This document shows, piece by piece, positions 16,780-25,396 of a DNA stretch of 64,000 bases. The DNA is taken from the NCBI GenBank assembly GCA_963701435.1, contig CAVPAL010000023.1:806001-870000 (forward strand), read 5' to 3'. The DNA is from JAACFF01 sp963701435 (lineage in GTDB: Bacteria; Chloroflexota; Anaerolineae; Promineifilales; Promineifilaceae). Below the pieces are notes generated by a model, which saw only the letters and a list, made by a program, of their open reading frames with translations, ran no database searches and had not been told where the DNA came from. The position numbers and the translations under genes are program-made. Position 1 is the first letter of the stretch; every line of letters begins with the position of its first letter.

Positions 16780-16809
16780 TTACCTCTCTGATGACAGGGA
16801 GGTTTTTTT
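16780..16809 (+). terminator. Expression platform: terminator overlapping the metZ ribosome-binding site
   Basis: ACCTCTCTG and CAGGGAGGT pair around ATGA (nine pairs, one G-T) and are followed by TTTTTTT directly before the ATG at 16810. GGGAGG in the 3' arm is also the ribosome-binding site seven bases from the start, so the hairpin can both end transcription and hide the site. Confidence 0.8.
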
Positions 16810-18009
16810 ATGTCCAAGCAGCAAGCAGCCAAAAACAAAATGCAGGCGGAAACGGCCGTTATCCGCACCCAAATCCCGGCTTCACCCCATCGTGAACATG
16901 CCAGCGCGATCTACATGACATCCAGTTTTACCTTTGAGAATGCAGAGCAAGCGCGCGCGCTTTTTGCGAAAGAGGAAAAAGGGTTCATCTATACCCGCTA
17001 TGACAATCCCAACGTCACAGAATTTGTAGAAAAGATGTGTTTGCTTGAAGAAGCGGAGGCGGGTCTGGCCCTCGCTTCCGGCATGTCGGCGGTGTTTACG
17101 GCCCTGGCCGGGCTGTTAAATCAGGGCGATCATGTGCTTGCATCCCGTTCTGTTTTTGGCTCAACCCACCAACTTTTAACGCAGGTCTTGCCGCGTTGGG
17201 GAATTACCCATTCCTATGCGGAAATCGCGCGGCCGGAATCCTGGCAAGAATTAGTGCGGCCGAACACGCGTCTTTGTATTGTCGAATCACCTTCCAATCC
17301 GGCGTTGGATTTGATTGATCTGGCGTGGTTGGGCAAGTTTTGCAGTGAGCGGGACATTATTTTGGTGGTGGACAATGTGTTTGCAACGCCGATTTTGCAA
17401 CGGCCGTTAACCTTGGGCGCTAACCTGGTCATGCATTCCGCCACTAAATATATCGATGGGCAAGGGCGCGCAATTGGGGGCGTGCTGGTTGGCGATCGTT
17501 TTTTGATTGCAGACCTCACCTTTTTCATGCGCCACAGCGGCCCTTCGCTTTCCCCGTTTAACGCCTGGCTGTTCAGTAAGAGTCTGGAAACTTTGCCCTT
17601 ACGCATGGAACGCCACTGCGCCAATGCGCTGCAGCTTGCTCAATGGTTGGAATCTTCAGCCCACGTTGCCGGCGTAAAATATCCTCATTTGCCCTCACAT
17701 CCGCAGTATGAACTTGCCAAGCGCCAGATGGCCATGGGCGGCGGAAATGTGAGCTTTGAAGTCAAGAATGGCCTGGATCAGGGGCAGCGCTTCCTGGATG
17801 CACTGCAAATGTGCTCCCTGACGGCCAATTTAGGCGATTCCCGCACAACCATCACGCATCCCGCTTCTACAACCCATAGTTCGCTAACCGAGGCAGAGCG
17901 TCAAGCTGTGGGCATTACGCCGGGGCTGGTGCGCGTTTCTGCGGGTTTGGAACACATCGATGATATTGTCGCCGATATTGCCCAGGCGCTTGAATGCAGT
18001 GTGCAATAG
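16810..18009 (+). CDS. metZ: O-succinylhomoserine sulfhydrylase / cystathionine gamma-synthase family enzyme
   Basis: A 399-residue PLP enzyme of the Cys/Met metabolism family. The PLP lysine is Lys213 in HSATKYIDGQGR. Other family marks are YTRYDNPNVTEFVEKMCLLEEAEAGLALASGMSA and VDNVFATPILQRPL, and the C-terminal SLGDSRT-type motif reads LGDSRTTITHPASTTHSSL. The closest fit is MetZ, which makes homocysteine from an acyl-homoserine and sulfide; cystathionine gamma-synthase is the alternative. The gene is controlled by a SAM-I riboswitch, supporting a role in methionine synthesis. The ATG begins directly after the U-run of the expression platform. ACGGCCGT occurs twice. Confidence 0.88.
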   Translation: MSKQQAAKNKMQAETAVIRTQIPASPHREHASAIYMTSSFTFENAEQARALFAKEEKGFIYTRYDNPNVTEFVEKMCLLEEAEAGLALASGMSAVFTALAGLLNQGDHVLASRSVFGSTHQLLTQVLPRWGITHSYAEIARPESWQELVRPNTRLCIVESPSNPALDLIDLAWLGKFCSERDIILVVDNVFATPILQRPLTLGANLVMHSATKYIDGQGRAIGGVLVGDRFLIADLTFFMRHSGPSLSPFNAWLFSKSLETLPLRMERHCANALQLAQWLESSAHVAGVKYPHLPSHPQYELAKRQMAMGGGNVSFEVKNGLDQGQRFLDALQMCSLTANLGDSRTTITHPASTTHSSLTEAERQAVGITPGLVRVSAGLEHIDDIVADIAQALECSVQ

Positions 18010-18095
18010 AATCCGTGCCGGATTGTGTTACAATTGAGTTATCATGCACGCTGGCTGAAGAAATAAGTTAAAGGGTGTGCCGAGTAGATAAATAT

Positions 18096-19181
18096 ATGAC
18101 CATTAAAGAAAAACGGCCGTTTCCCGTTCCGGCCGAAATCGTAATGCGCAGCACCTTGTTTGCGCTGGCCAATATGCAGGCCAAACTTCAGGTTTACAAT
18201 GAGGAAACCGGCGTGATCGTTGCTTCTATCTCAAAATGGTTGGGATTGAAACAAAACGAGGTCATTGTCAAAGTGCGCCGCTTTGAGAGCAGCGCAATCC
18301 TGGAATTAGAGGCGCCTGACGTCGAAAAAGCGCAGCAAATTCTCGACCTCATTTCTACATATATCACCGATGGCGCCGGCAAAGTTCAGGCGGATGCGAC
18401 CATTCAATGGGTTGATATTGCGCGCAAAAAAGAGAATCGCGAACGTCGCCAGCAGTTGTCCCAGCGCGCGCGTACGATGCTGCCGAGCCAAACGCAGTCG
18501 GATAACTTACCGGCGGTCGTAGATGAGCAGGGAAATGAGATTGTTCAGGGCGAACTGGTCGAGGAAGGGGAAAATCTGCCTGCGGAGACAGCGCCGATCC
18601 CCGACAATCCGGGCGTTTTGGTCAAGAATTATCAGAATAAAATGATTGAGCTAAAAGTAGACCCGGTGATTTTTACCGACCGTACCGCTTACCTGGAGAC
18701 ATGTCAGGCCTGCGCCGCCACGGCAATGCGCGGCAGTAAATATTGTCCCTCTTGTGGACGGCCGTTAACCCTGGAAGCGGTTCAGCCGGAACTGCGCAGT
18801 AACGCCAAGAAAGCCGCCGGTAACAGTCTGCAGTCAGGATTGATTGCCCTGGCGGCCACGATCATCCCCTTTGTGCTGCTCATTTTGCCTGAAATCTTGC
18901 TGGGGACAGACGCTTCGCTCACATTTCTGGAACGCATCGGACAGTCGTTGACGCCGATCCGGCTCTTGTTGAGTTTAATCCTGGGCGTGCTGCCTAGTCT
19001 TGTTTTTGGCTGGCGCGCCATTTCTCAGGCGAACCAGGCCGGCTGGTACCAAAATTTGAATGCGCTTTTTGACCAGGCAGGCCAATCGCGCGCCGCTTTT
19101 GGCAAGACGTTAGGCTGGCTGGCGATTTATATCAGTATTGGGTGGGTTTTGTTAACGGCCGTGGCTTACTTTGTCAATTAG
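18096..19181 (+). CDS. Zinc-ribbon membrane protein, unknown function
   Basis: A 361-residue protein. An N-terminal alpha/beta region (about 1-110) has no domain I can name. A charged linker follows, then a treble-clef-like zinc ribbon with CQAC (about 204-207) and CPSC (about 219-222), and three to four hydrophobic segments in the last 120 residues (AATIIPFVLLILPEILL, IRLLLSLILGVLPSLVFG, LGWLAIYISIGWVLLTAVAYF). The frame is open upstream to a GTG at 18075, but the ATG at 18096 seems a more natural start; neither has a clear ribosome site. Its last four bases overlap the stop end of pgeF on the other strand. A TACAAT box at about 18029 may belong to its promoter. Confidence 0.65.
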   Translation: MTIKEKRPFPVPAEIVMRSTLFALANMQAKLQVYNEETGVIVASISKWLGLKQNEVIVKVRRFESSAILELEAPDVEKAQQILDLISTYITDGAGKVQADATIQWVDIARKKENRERRQQLSQRARTMLPSQTQSDNLPAVVDEQGNEIVQGELVEEGENLPAETAPIPDNPGVLVKNYQNKMIELKVDPVIFTDRTAYLETCQACAATAMRGSKYCPSCGRPLTLEAVQPELRSNAKKAAGNSLQSGLIALAATIIPFVLLILPEILLGTDASLTFLERIGQSLTPIRLLLSLILGVLPSLVFGWRAISQANQAGWYQNLNALFDQAGQSRAAFGKTLGWLAIYISIGWVLLTAVAYFVN

Positions 19182-19978
19182 TTGAGAATCAAGATTGCGC
19201 CAAAGCGCCCCGTCAGCCCCTTTTCTGCTCGGTGAGAAAAAAACAGATCGGTACGGCAGGCAGTGCAATAGCCAGCTATTTCAATGCGGCGCACACCTGC
19301 AAGCTGTAAATTTAGCTGGTTCGCCTGCGGTAGATTAAAATGATGGCGCAGGCCTTCATCGTTGGGAGCGTTTGACAGCAGCCTGTCCGGCTCTTTAAAC
19401 GCAGCCTGCACTCGAGTGATGACCGTTTCACCGACTTCATAACAACATGGCCCAATGCAAGGCCCAATTCCGGCCAACAAATCATCCGGGCTGCTGCCAA
19501 ACTCAGTTTGCATGGCGCGCACCATCGCGCCGGGCAAATCTTTGACAGCGCCCTGCCAGCCAGCGTGACCCAATCCAATCGCGTTGTTTTTGGGGTCAAC
19601 CAAAAAAATGGGCGTGCAGTCGGCAAAGTTCATTGTGAGCGCACAGCCGGGTTCATTGGTTACAAGACCGTCTGTTTCGCTGAGCCAGGTTCCGTTTTTG
19701 CTCGAGTTGACGCGCGTGACGGCGTTTCCATGCACCAGGTGGGCGTGAACGACATTGTGAGTATCGCGGGCATAAATGCCATATGCGCGCTGCCGGTTTG
19801 CATAGACGCGCGCTTTTTCATCAGGGACGGAAACGCTCAGGTTGAGCGATTTGAACGGCGCGGGGCTAAAACCGCCCTGACGAGTAAATATGGCGTGCTG
19901 AATCCGGCCGTTTTGCGCCAACTGCTCAAATTGTAGAAGTGGGATATTATTGATTGCGCTGTTTTTCACACGAAACAT
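19178..19978 (-). CDS. pgeF: Peptidoglycan editing factor PgeF (laccase-domain protein)
   Basis: A 266-residue protein of the YfiH/DUF152 family, once annotated as polyphenol oxidase. Metal-site motifs are HLVHGNAV with its histidine, MNFADCTPIFL, and LGHAGWQGAVKDLPG. GPCIGPCCYEVGE carries the catalytic-region cysteines. The E. coli homologue removes L-serine misincorporated in peptidoglycan precursors, and other members have purine-nucleoside phosphorylase activity. The frame extends to a GTG at 20002, but that lies within six bases of the -10 box, so I prefer the ATG at 19978. It is divergent from ftsK, with overlapping promoters. Confidence 0.85.
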   Translation of the reverse strand: MFRVKNSAINNIPLLQFEQLAQNGRIQHAIFTRQGGFSPAPFKSLNLSVSVPDEKARVYANRQRAYGIYARDTHNVVHAHLVHGNAVTRVNSSKNGTWLSETDGLVTNEPGCALTMNFADCTPIFLVDPKNNAIGLGHAGWQGAVKDLPGAMVRAMQTEFGSSPDDLLAGIGPCIGPCCYEVGETVITRVQAAFKEPDRLLSNAPNDEGLRHHFNLPQANQLNLQLAGVRRIEIAGYCTACRTDLFFSHRAEKGLTGRFGAILILN

Positions 19979-20007
19979 TTTACAGCGTCTAAACCGAATC
20001 ACAAAAG

Positions 20008-20055
20008 CTTATAATCTTCAGCGCGCCTGACGCAAAGCGCCAACCATGTTATAAT
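20008..20055. promoter_or_regulatory. Overlapping divergent promoters of pgeF and ftsK
   Basis: On the plus strand CTGACG (20027-20032) and TATAAT (20050-20055) are 17 bases apart, facing ftsK. On the minus strand TTGCGT (20030-20035) and TATAAG (20008-20013) are 16 bases apart, facing pgeF. The two -35 boxes overlap, so the promoters should compete. Confidence 0.65.
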
Positions 20056-20093
20056 GCGATATAGGAACATCTGAGCTATGGATTCAAAATAGC

Positions 20094-22736
20094 ATGACGC
20101 GCAAGAAAACAACCAGCAGCCGCAAAACAACACGCAAATCCCCAAGCCGTGGCAGCACGCGCTCCAAACGCAGCCGCACAAGCCGCAAAGCGCCCTCTTT
20201 GCCCAGGATTAGCTTGAGCCCGGGCCAAAAGATGTTGATTGTAGGTATTGTGGTGATCTTTGGAACGGCCGTTCTCGCTCTCAGCTTGATTGCGCCTGAA
20301 CAAGGACAGTTCACCCAGTGGCTTTCTGATTTGACGTGGCAGTTGTTTGGCTGGGGCGCCGTTTTTGTGCCGCTCATCACCGGGGGCATCGGGCTTTTTG
20401 CGATTTTATGGGGCATGGAACAATCGCCTAAATTACCGGCCTACCGTGTCACGGGCGTGGCCTTGCTCTTTTTGGTATTTGAAGGCTTTGCCTCGATGGT
20501 GGTCTTAATGAGCCGGGATGATCTTACTGATTATTGGCAGGTCGCAGGGGAGCAAATCGGCGGCGGCTATTTAGGCGGTCTAATTGCAACTACTTTGACG
20601 ACTCTGGTCGGCGACATGGGCGCAATTTTAACGTTGGCTGTGATCGGATTGATTGGCGCTGTGCTGGTATCCGGCATTACCCGCGCCGATGTGGGCAGCA
20701 TGATAAGGGGCTGGCGTGAGCGTGAAGCGTATGAGGATTATTATGACCCGGAATTGGCGGGTTCTAAGCGCCAAAAGCGCCGCATCCGCATAAACCCGGG
20801 ACGCGGCGGTTCAAGGGTGGTCGGCGCGCCGGTCCAGCTTCCCCTCATAAACGAAGAGACGCCAGAACCATCTGATCCACAACAGGAGCAGCAAAAACGA
20901 CGTCGCGGTCGCAAACGGCAGTCTGAACAACCGTCCCCTGCTCCGGCTGCTTCCTCGGGAACCGCAACGCCTGTTTACCTCGGCAGCCAGGCGCTGCAGC
21001 AGTCGTGGACGCTGCCCGCCATGAGCGAGATGCTGGCCTCCGGAGCAGATCAGGATACGAATGATGCGGCGATACGTGAGCAGGTGGAAATCATTGAACA
21101 CACGCTGGAAAGTTTTGGCGCGCCGGCGACGGTGGTTGAGATTAACCAGGGGCCGACTGTCACTCAATTTGGCGTCGAACCCAGCTACTTGCAAATGCGA
21201 AACGGCCGTCGCACAAAAGTCAAGGTCAGCAAAATCGCCGGCTTGGCGGATGATCTGGCTCTGGCGCTGGCGGCGCGGTCGGTACGCATTCAAGCGCCGG
21301 TGCCGGGCAAAGGATATATCGGCATTGAAGTGCCCAATCCTGCCAAGGCGTTGGTTTCTCTGCGCGATGTCATTGAGTCAACTGCCTTTACTCGCCTGAA
21401 TTCGCCGCTGGCTTTGGGATTAGGCCAAAACGTTTCCGGTCAGGCGATTGTGGCCGATCTGGCCAAAATGCCGCACTTGTTGGTGGCAGGAACGACCGGT
21501 TCCGGCAAATCCGTTTTAGTCAACAGCATTATTGCCTGCCTGCTGCTGCAAAATACACCAGAAGAATTAAAACTCGTCATGGTTGACCCCAAGCGCGTAG
21601 AGCTGACCGGCTACAATGGCGTGCCCCATCTGGCTGCGCCGGTAGTGGTTGACATGGATCGCGTTATCAGTACGCTGCAATGGGCGCTGCGTGAAATGGA
21701 CACGCGCTACAAGATGTTTGCCCAGGTCGGCGCCCGCAATATTGTCGATTACAACAAAAAAATCGCGCCCAAGCCGGACATCAACCATATGCCGCATGTG
21801 GTTATTATTATTGACGAGCTGGCTGATTTGATGATGTTGGCGCCGGAAGATACGGAGCGTTCGGTTACGCGGCTGGCCCAAATGGCGCGCGCAACCGGCA
21901 TCCACATGATCATTGCCACGCAACGGCCGTCAGTCGATGTCGTCACGGGCATAATCAAGGCTAATTTTCCGGCGCGCATTGCTTTTGCCGTCGCTTCCAG
22001 CACCGACAGTCGCGTGATTTTGGATTCAACCGGCGCCGAACGTCTGCTGGGGCAGGGTGATATGCTCTTCCAAAGCCCCGACGCGCCGGCGCCGCTGCGG
22101 CTGCAAGGTTGTTTTGTCAGCGATTCAGAATTAAACAAACTCATCCTTTACTGGCAGCGCGCCAGACGCTTTAACTTGATTTCGGCCGAATCCGCAGTTG
22201 AACCTCGGCCAGACAGCGCCCGCATTGCCCCACCGCCTGCTGCGTCTGCATCTGTCGCAGCCTCAGCGCCGCCGGAAACGGCCGTTGCTGCACCGCGACA
22301 AGATGCGACGCCGACGCAAAACCCGCCCGAAGATAAACCGTCAGCGCGCGCGCCTCAACAACCAACGCCAAAACCTGAAACGCAGAAATCCCAACAAAAA
22401 ACCAGGTCAAGGACAAAGACCAAAAAGGAGACGGAGCCAATTGCACAGCAGCCTTTGTGGGAAGCGCTGCAAGAAGAGGCGGAAAAGCCTGAATATGCCG
22501 ATGAATTAATGCCTGAAGCCATTGCCCTGGTGCGCAAGCTGAACAAGGCCTCAACTTCCCTTTTGCAGCGCCGTTTTCGCATCGGCTACACGCGCGCCGC
22601 GCGGATGATTGACGCCATGGAAGAAATGAATATTATCGGTCCCCCCACCGGAACCAGCAAAGCGCGCGAAGTTTTGCTTGCTAATGCTGATGAAATTGAA
22701 CAAGAGAATAAGCAGTTAGATAACGAAACCACATAA
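20094..22736 (+). CDS. ftsK: DNA translocase FtsK/SpoIIIE
   Basis: An 880-residue septal DNA pump. The basic N terminus is followed by four membrane segments (about 40-210), a Pro/Gln-rich linker, the alpha and beta motor domains and a C-terminal gamma winged helix. Walker A is AGTTGSGKS at about 464-472 and Walker B VVIIIDELADLM at about 567-578. The gamma domain (about 812-868; KLNKASTSLLQRRFRIGYTR) is the part that reads KOPS-like orienting sequences. A Pro/Ala/Lys-rich spacer (about 705-795) separates motor and gamma domains. A five-codon ATG...TAG mini-frame (20078-20092) lies just before the start. Four ACGGCCGT copies fall in the gene. Confidence 0.93.
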   Translation: MTRKKTTSSRKTTRKSPSRGSTRSKRSRTSRKAPSLPRISLSPGQKMLIVGIVVIFGTAVLALSLIAPEQGQFTQWLSDLTWQLFGWGAVFVPLITGGIGLFAILWGMEQSPKLPAYRVTGVALLFLVFEGFASMVVLMSRDDLTDYWQVAGEQIGGGYLGGLIATTLTTLVGDMGAILTLAVIGLIGAVLVSGITRADVGSMIRGWREREAYEDYYDPELAGSKRQKRRIRINPGRGGSRVVGAPVQLPLINEETPEPSDPQQEQQKRRRGRKRQSEQPSPAPAASSGTATPVYLGSQALQQSWTLPAMSEMLASGADQDTNDAAIREQVEIIEHTLESFGAPATVVEINQGPTVTQFGVEPSYLQMRNGRRTKVKVSKIAGLADDLALALAARSVRIQAPVPGKGYIGIEVPNPAKALVSLRDVIESTAFTRLNSPLALGLGQNVSGQAIVADLAKMPHLLVAGTTGSGKSVLVNSIIACLLLQNTPEELKLVMVDPKRVELTGYNGVPHLAAPVVVDMDRVISTLQWALREMDTRYKMFAQVGARNIVDYNKKIAPKPDINHMPHVVIIIDELADLMMLAPEDTERSVTRLAQMARATGIHMIIATQRPSVDVVTGIIKANFPARIAFAVASSTDSRVILDSTGAERLLGQGDMLFQSPDAPAPLRLQGCFVSDSELNKLILYWQRARRFNLISAESAVEPRPDSARIAPPPAASASVAASAPPETAVAAPRQDATPTQNPPEDKPSARAPQQPTPKPETQKSQQKTRSRTKTKKETEPIAQQPLWEALQEEAEKPEYADELMPEAIALVRKLNKASTSLLQRRFRIGYTRAARMIDAMEEMNIIGPPTGTSKAREVLLANADEIEQENKQLDNETT

Positions 22737-22876
22737 GCTTTCAATTGGACCAACACATGGCAATAGCCGATTCCAATTTTTCAGATTTAATGGGAAACAA
22801 CCATTGCTTGAGATGAATTGTCTATTGACTAATAAGCTGTTTGTGGACGATTCCTTAAAGTCAGGAAATTACGCGC

Positions 22877-23701
22877 ATGGATTTGACCAATACTATTTTC
22901 CTTGGAGATTGTGAAGAAATTCTCCAAAAATTTCCAGATAACTCAATCGATCTCATATTTACATCCCCTCCTTATGCAGATCAAAGAAAACAGACTTACG
23001 GCGGAGTCAAACCAGGTGACTATGTGGCGTGGTTTCTGCCAAAGTCGGAACAATTTTTACGCGTACTTAAACCGACTGGAACTTTTATCCTCAATATCAA
23101 GGAAAGAGTTGTAAATGGCGAGCGGCATACTTATGTCATTGAGCTGATTTTGAGGATGCGAGAACAGGGTTGGTTCTGGACCGAAGAATTTATGTGGCAC
23201 AAGAAGAATTCATATCCTGGAAAGTGGCCGAATCGGTTTAGGGATTCTTGGGAGCGTCTTTTACAGTTTAACAAAAGCCGAAAATTTAACATGTATCAGG
23301 AAGAAGTGATGGTTCCGGTCGGAGACTGGGCCAAATCGCGCCTTGCAAACTTAAGTGAAACGGACAAAAGACGTGATGAGTCTAAAGTGAACAGTGGATT
23401 TGGAAAGAATATATCTAACTGGGTGGGGCGCGAGATGGTATATCCCACCAATGTTTTGCACATGGCAACGGAATGTTATAACCGCAGTCACAGCGCCACA
23501 TTTCCGGAGGCGCTGCCGGAATGGTTCATCAAACTGTTTACCAAACCGGGTGACGTCGTTTTAGACCCGTTTGTTGGTTCTGGCACAACGGCCGTTGCAA
23601 CGGCGGAGCTTGGGCGCAAGTATGTAGGTATAGATATAAGCCAGGAGTATTGTCAAATCACTCAGGATAGATTGTATAATATTCAACCACGTTTGCTGTA
23701 A
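22877..23701 (+). CDS. Type II DNA methyltransferase, beta-class order
   Basis: A 274-residue DNA methyltransferase. Motif IV TSPPY lies near residues 30-34 and motif I DPFVGSGTTAVA near 232-243, so catalytic motif precedes SAM-binding motif, the beta-class order. TSPPY is most common in N4-cytosine enzymes, but N6-adenine activity cannot be ruled out. The restriction gene starts 32 bases downstream on the same strand, making a compact restriction-modification pair. The flanking DNA is AT-richer than its neighbours, consistent with transfer, yet one ACGGCCGT lies inside motif I, so residence is probably not very recent. No target can be read from the sequence. Confidence 0.88.
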   Translation: MDLTNTIFLGDCEEILQKFPDNSIDLIFTSPPYADQRKQTYGGVKPGDYVAWFLPKSEQFLRVLKPTGTFILNIKERVVNGERHTYVIELILRMREQGWFWTEEFMWHKKNSYPGKWPNRFRDSWERLLQFNKSRKFNMYQEEVMVPVGDWAKSRLANLSETDKRRDESKVNSGFGKNISNWVGREMVYPTNVLHMATECYNRSHSATFPEALPEWFIKLFTKPGDVVLDPFVGSGTTAVATAELGRKYVGIDISQEYCQITQDRLYNIQPRLL

Positions 23702-23732
23702 AAATCGGGTATTTTTACGTTGAGGATGGAAA

Positions 23733-24488
23733 ATGAAACCAATTGACCTTGCTATCGTGAGTGACTATGTAAATGTCAACATCGTTGATTTCCATACCAG
23801 AAAAATTCAATCCCTTGAAAACTTAACCTTGGACAAGCTCTTAAAGAAAAATCCCTATCTCTTTCGTGCAAAAAACTTGGTTTTGCCCTGGGAATTAATG
23901 AAGGAATTGTTGGATGCATTTCTCTCATCATCAGAAGAAAAGTTATTCGGTGACTTTTTGGAAGATTTGGCAATTTTTATTGCTTCACACACGTGCAATG
24001 GGCATAAATCAACTGCTCCCGGTGTTGATCTAGAATTCGAAGAGGCTGGTAATTATTACATCGTCTCCATTAAATCGGGGCCGAATTGGGGCAATAGTTC
24101 TCAACAAAACAAACTGGCTGAAGATTTGCAAAAGGCAGCGATGCGAGTGAGACAATCGCGGCATGGCGCCAACCTACAAACGGTGCTTGGAATTTGTTAT
24201 GGTAAGACTCGTACGAGCTATTTGCGTGGTTATCTGAAGGTAGTAGGACAAAATTTCTGGTATCTTATCAGCAGCAATGAAGACCTTTATACAGAGATAA
24301 TTGAACCAATAGGCTACGAAGCGCAAAGACACAATGAGGTCTTTCACGAACAAAAAGACGGGGTAATTGCTAAATTCACGAAGGAATGCCAAGAACGGTT
24401 TTGTGATGCTCAAGGAAAGGTAGACTGGGTTAAATTGGTAGAATTCAACAGCGGTAATTTCGATCTGGACAAGTTTCTAAAAGTATGA
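23733..24488 (+). CDS. Type II restriction endonuclease, PmeII-like
   Basis: A 251-residue protein directly behind the methyltransferase. GDFLEDLAIFIASHT is followed by PGVDLEFEEAGNYYIVSIKSG (about 90-110), a PD-(D/E)xK-type arrangement with Asp, then S-x-K as the catalytic strand. I associate the overall pattern (KNPYLFRAKN near the start, SGPNWGNSSQ after the catalytic strand) with PmeII-family enzymes, with moderate confidence. GAGGATGGAAA gives a good ribosome site. It should cut the site protected by the upstream methyltransferase. AT-rich codon use sets both genes apart from the neighbours. Confidence 0.75.
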   Translation: MKPIDLAIVSDYVNVNIVDFHTRKIQSLENLTLDKLLKKNPYLFRAKNLVLPWELMKELLDAFLSSSEEKLFGDFLEDLAIFIASHTCNGHKSTAPGVDLEFEEAGNYYIVSIKSGPNWGNSSQQNKLAEDLQKAAMRVRQSRHGANLQTVLGICYGKTRTSYLRGYLKVVGQNFWYLISSNEDLYTEIIEPIGYEAQRHNEVFHEQKDGVIAKFTKECQERFCDAQGKVDWVKLVEFNSGNFDLDKFLKV

Positions 24489-24571
24489 AATTCTGACGGG
24501 AGCAACAAGATTTTTAAGATGAAAACCCGCGTCAATAAATTTTGTGATTTTTGTCTATTTCCAATTTGGAG

Positions 24572-24604
24572 AGATTACAAAAGTCTTTGAGACTTTTGTA
24601 ATCT
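24572..24604. repeat. 33-bp perfect palindromic repeat
   Basis: Arms 24572-24586 (AGATTACAAAAGTCT) and 24590-24604 are perfect 15-base complements around three bases. It stands between the restriction gene and menG, without a T-run, and looks like a short REP-type palindrome. Confidence 0.7.
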
Positions 24605-24621
24605 GGCCTCTTACAACAATA

Positions 24622-25329
24622 ATGGCTCATTTAGAAGGACAGGAACGCGCACAGTATGTACAGGATATGTTTGGCCGCATTGCCGGGCGGTATGATGTGA
24701 TGAACCGGCTGATGACGGTTGGGCAGGATTTGAAATGGCGGCAGTCTGTGATTGAACAGGCGCGCTTGCCGCTAAACGGCCGTCTTCTCGACATCGCCAC
24801 CGGTACAGGCGACATTGCTTTGGAAGGTCAAAAACGCATTCCCGGTTTACAGGCAGTTGGGGGTGATTTTACGCTGCCGATGATGCAGGTTGGTAAACGC
24901 CTGCCGGCGCGCCAAATGATTCGCTGGGTTGGGGCCGACACGCTGGCGCTGCCCTTCCCGGATAACTACTTTGACGCGGTTACATCCGGCTTTTTGATGC
25001 GCAACGTCATTGATGTTAGCGGCGCTTTTGAAGAACAGATGCGCGTGACTAAACCGGGGGGGCGCGTTGTGGTGTTAGAATCCAGCCCGCCCAAGCAGAA
25101 TTTGTTACGGCCGTTTATCTTGATCCACCTCAATTATGTCATTCCTACCTTGGGCAGAGTAATTAGCGGTGAATCTGATGCGTACCGCTATTTGCCGGAC
25201 AGCACCCAGCAGTTTCATGCGCCCCCGGAACTGGTTTTGATCATGCGCAGGGTCGGTTTTGTGAATGTAGCCTACACGGAATTTATGTTTGGCACAATTG
25301 CCGTGCATGTGGGCCAAAAACCATTTTGA
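24622..25329 (+). CDS. menG: Demethylmenaquinone / ubiquinone methyltransferase (UbiE/MenG family)
   Basis: A 235-residue SAM-dependent C-methyltransferase. VQDMFGRIAGRYDVMNRLMT at residues 9-28 is the family's N-terminal signature. Motif I is LLDIATGTGDIAL, and later YFDAVTSGFLMRNVID and RVVVLESSPP match UbiE motifs. It methylates demethylmenaquinone in menaquinone synthesis (or the ubiquinone analogue; a Chloroflexota host favours menaquinone). The frame is open back to 24544 through the palindrome, but the ATG at 24622 begins the conserved region and is preferred. Confidence 0.9.
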   Translation: MAHLEGQERAQYVQDMFGRIAGRYDVMNRLMTVGQDLKWRQSVIEQARLPLNGRLLDIATGTGDIALEGQKRIPGLQAVGGDFTLPMMQVGKRLPARQMIRWVGADTLALPFPDNYFDAVTSGFLMRNVIDVSGAFEEQMRVTKPGGRVVVLESSPPKQNLLRPFILIHLNYVIPTLGRVISGESDAYRYLPDSTQQFHAPPELVLIMRRVGFVNVAYTEFMFGTIAVHVGQKPF

Positions 25330-25383
25330 CCAGGACCATGTGATTTTTGTAATAAAGCTTACGTGGCATTTGTTATGTACAGC

Positions 25384-25389
25384 TATAAT
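25384..25389 (+). promoter_or_regulatory. -10 box with leaderless start for the DsbA-like gene
   Basis: TATAAT ends eight bases before the ATG at 25397, and no ribosome-binding site fits between. No good -35 is seen. The transcript is probably leaderless. Confidence 0.45.
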
Positions 25390-25396
25390 CAGGATT

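Noticed and set aside
22737..24540. Integrated element with attachment sites around the restriction-modification genes
   Set aside because: No integrase, no direct repeats flanking the pair and no tRNA nearby; only the AT-rich composition suggests transfer.
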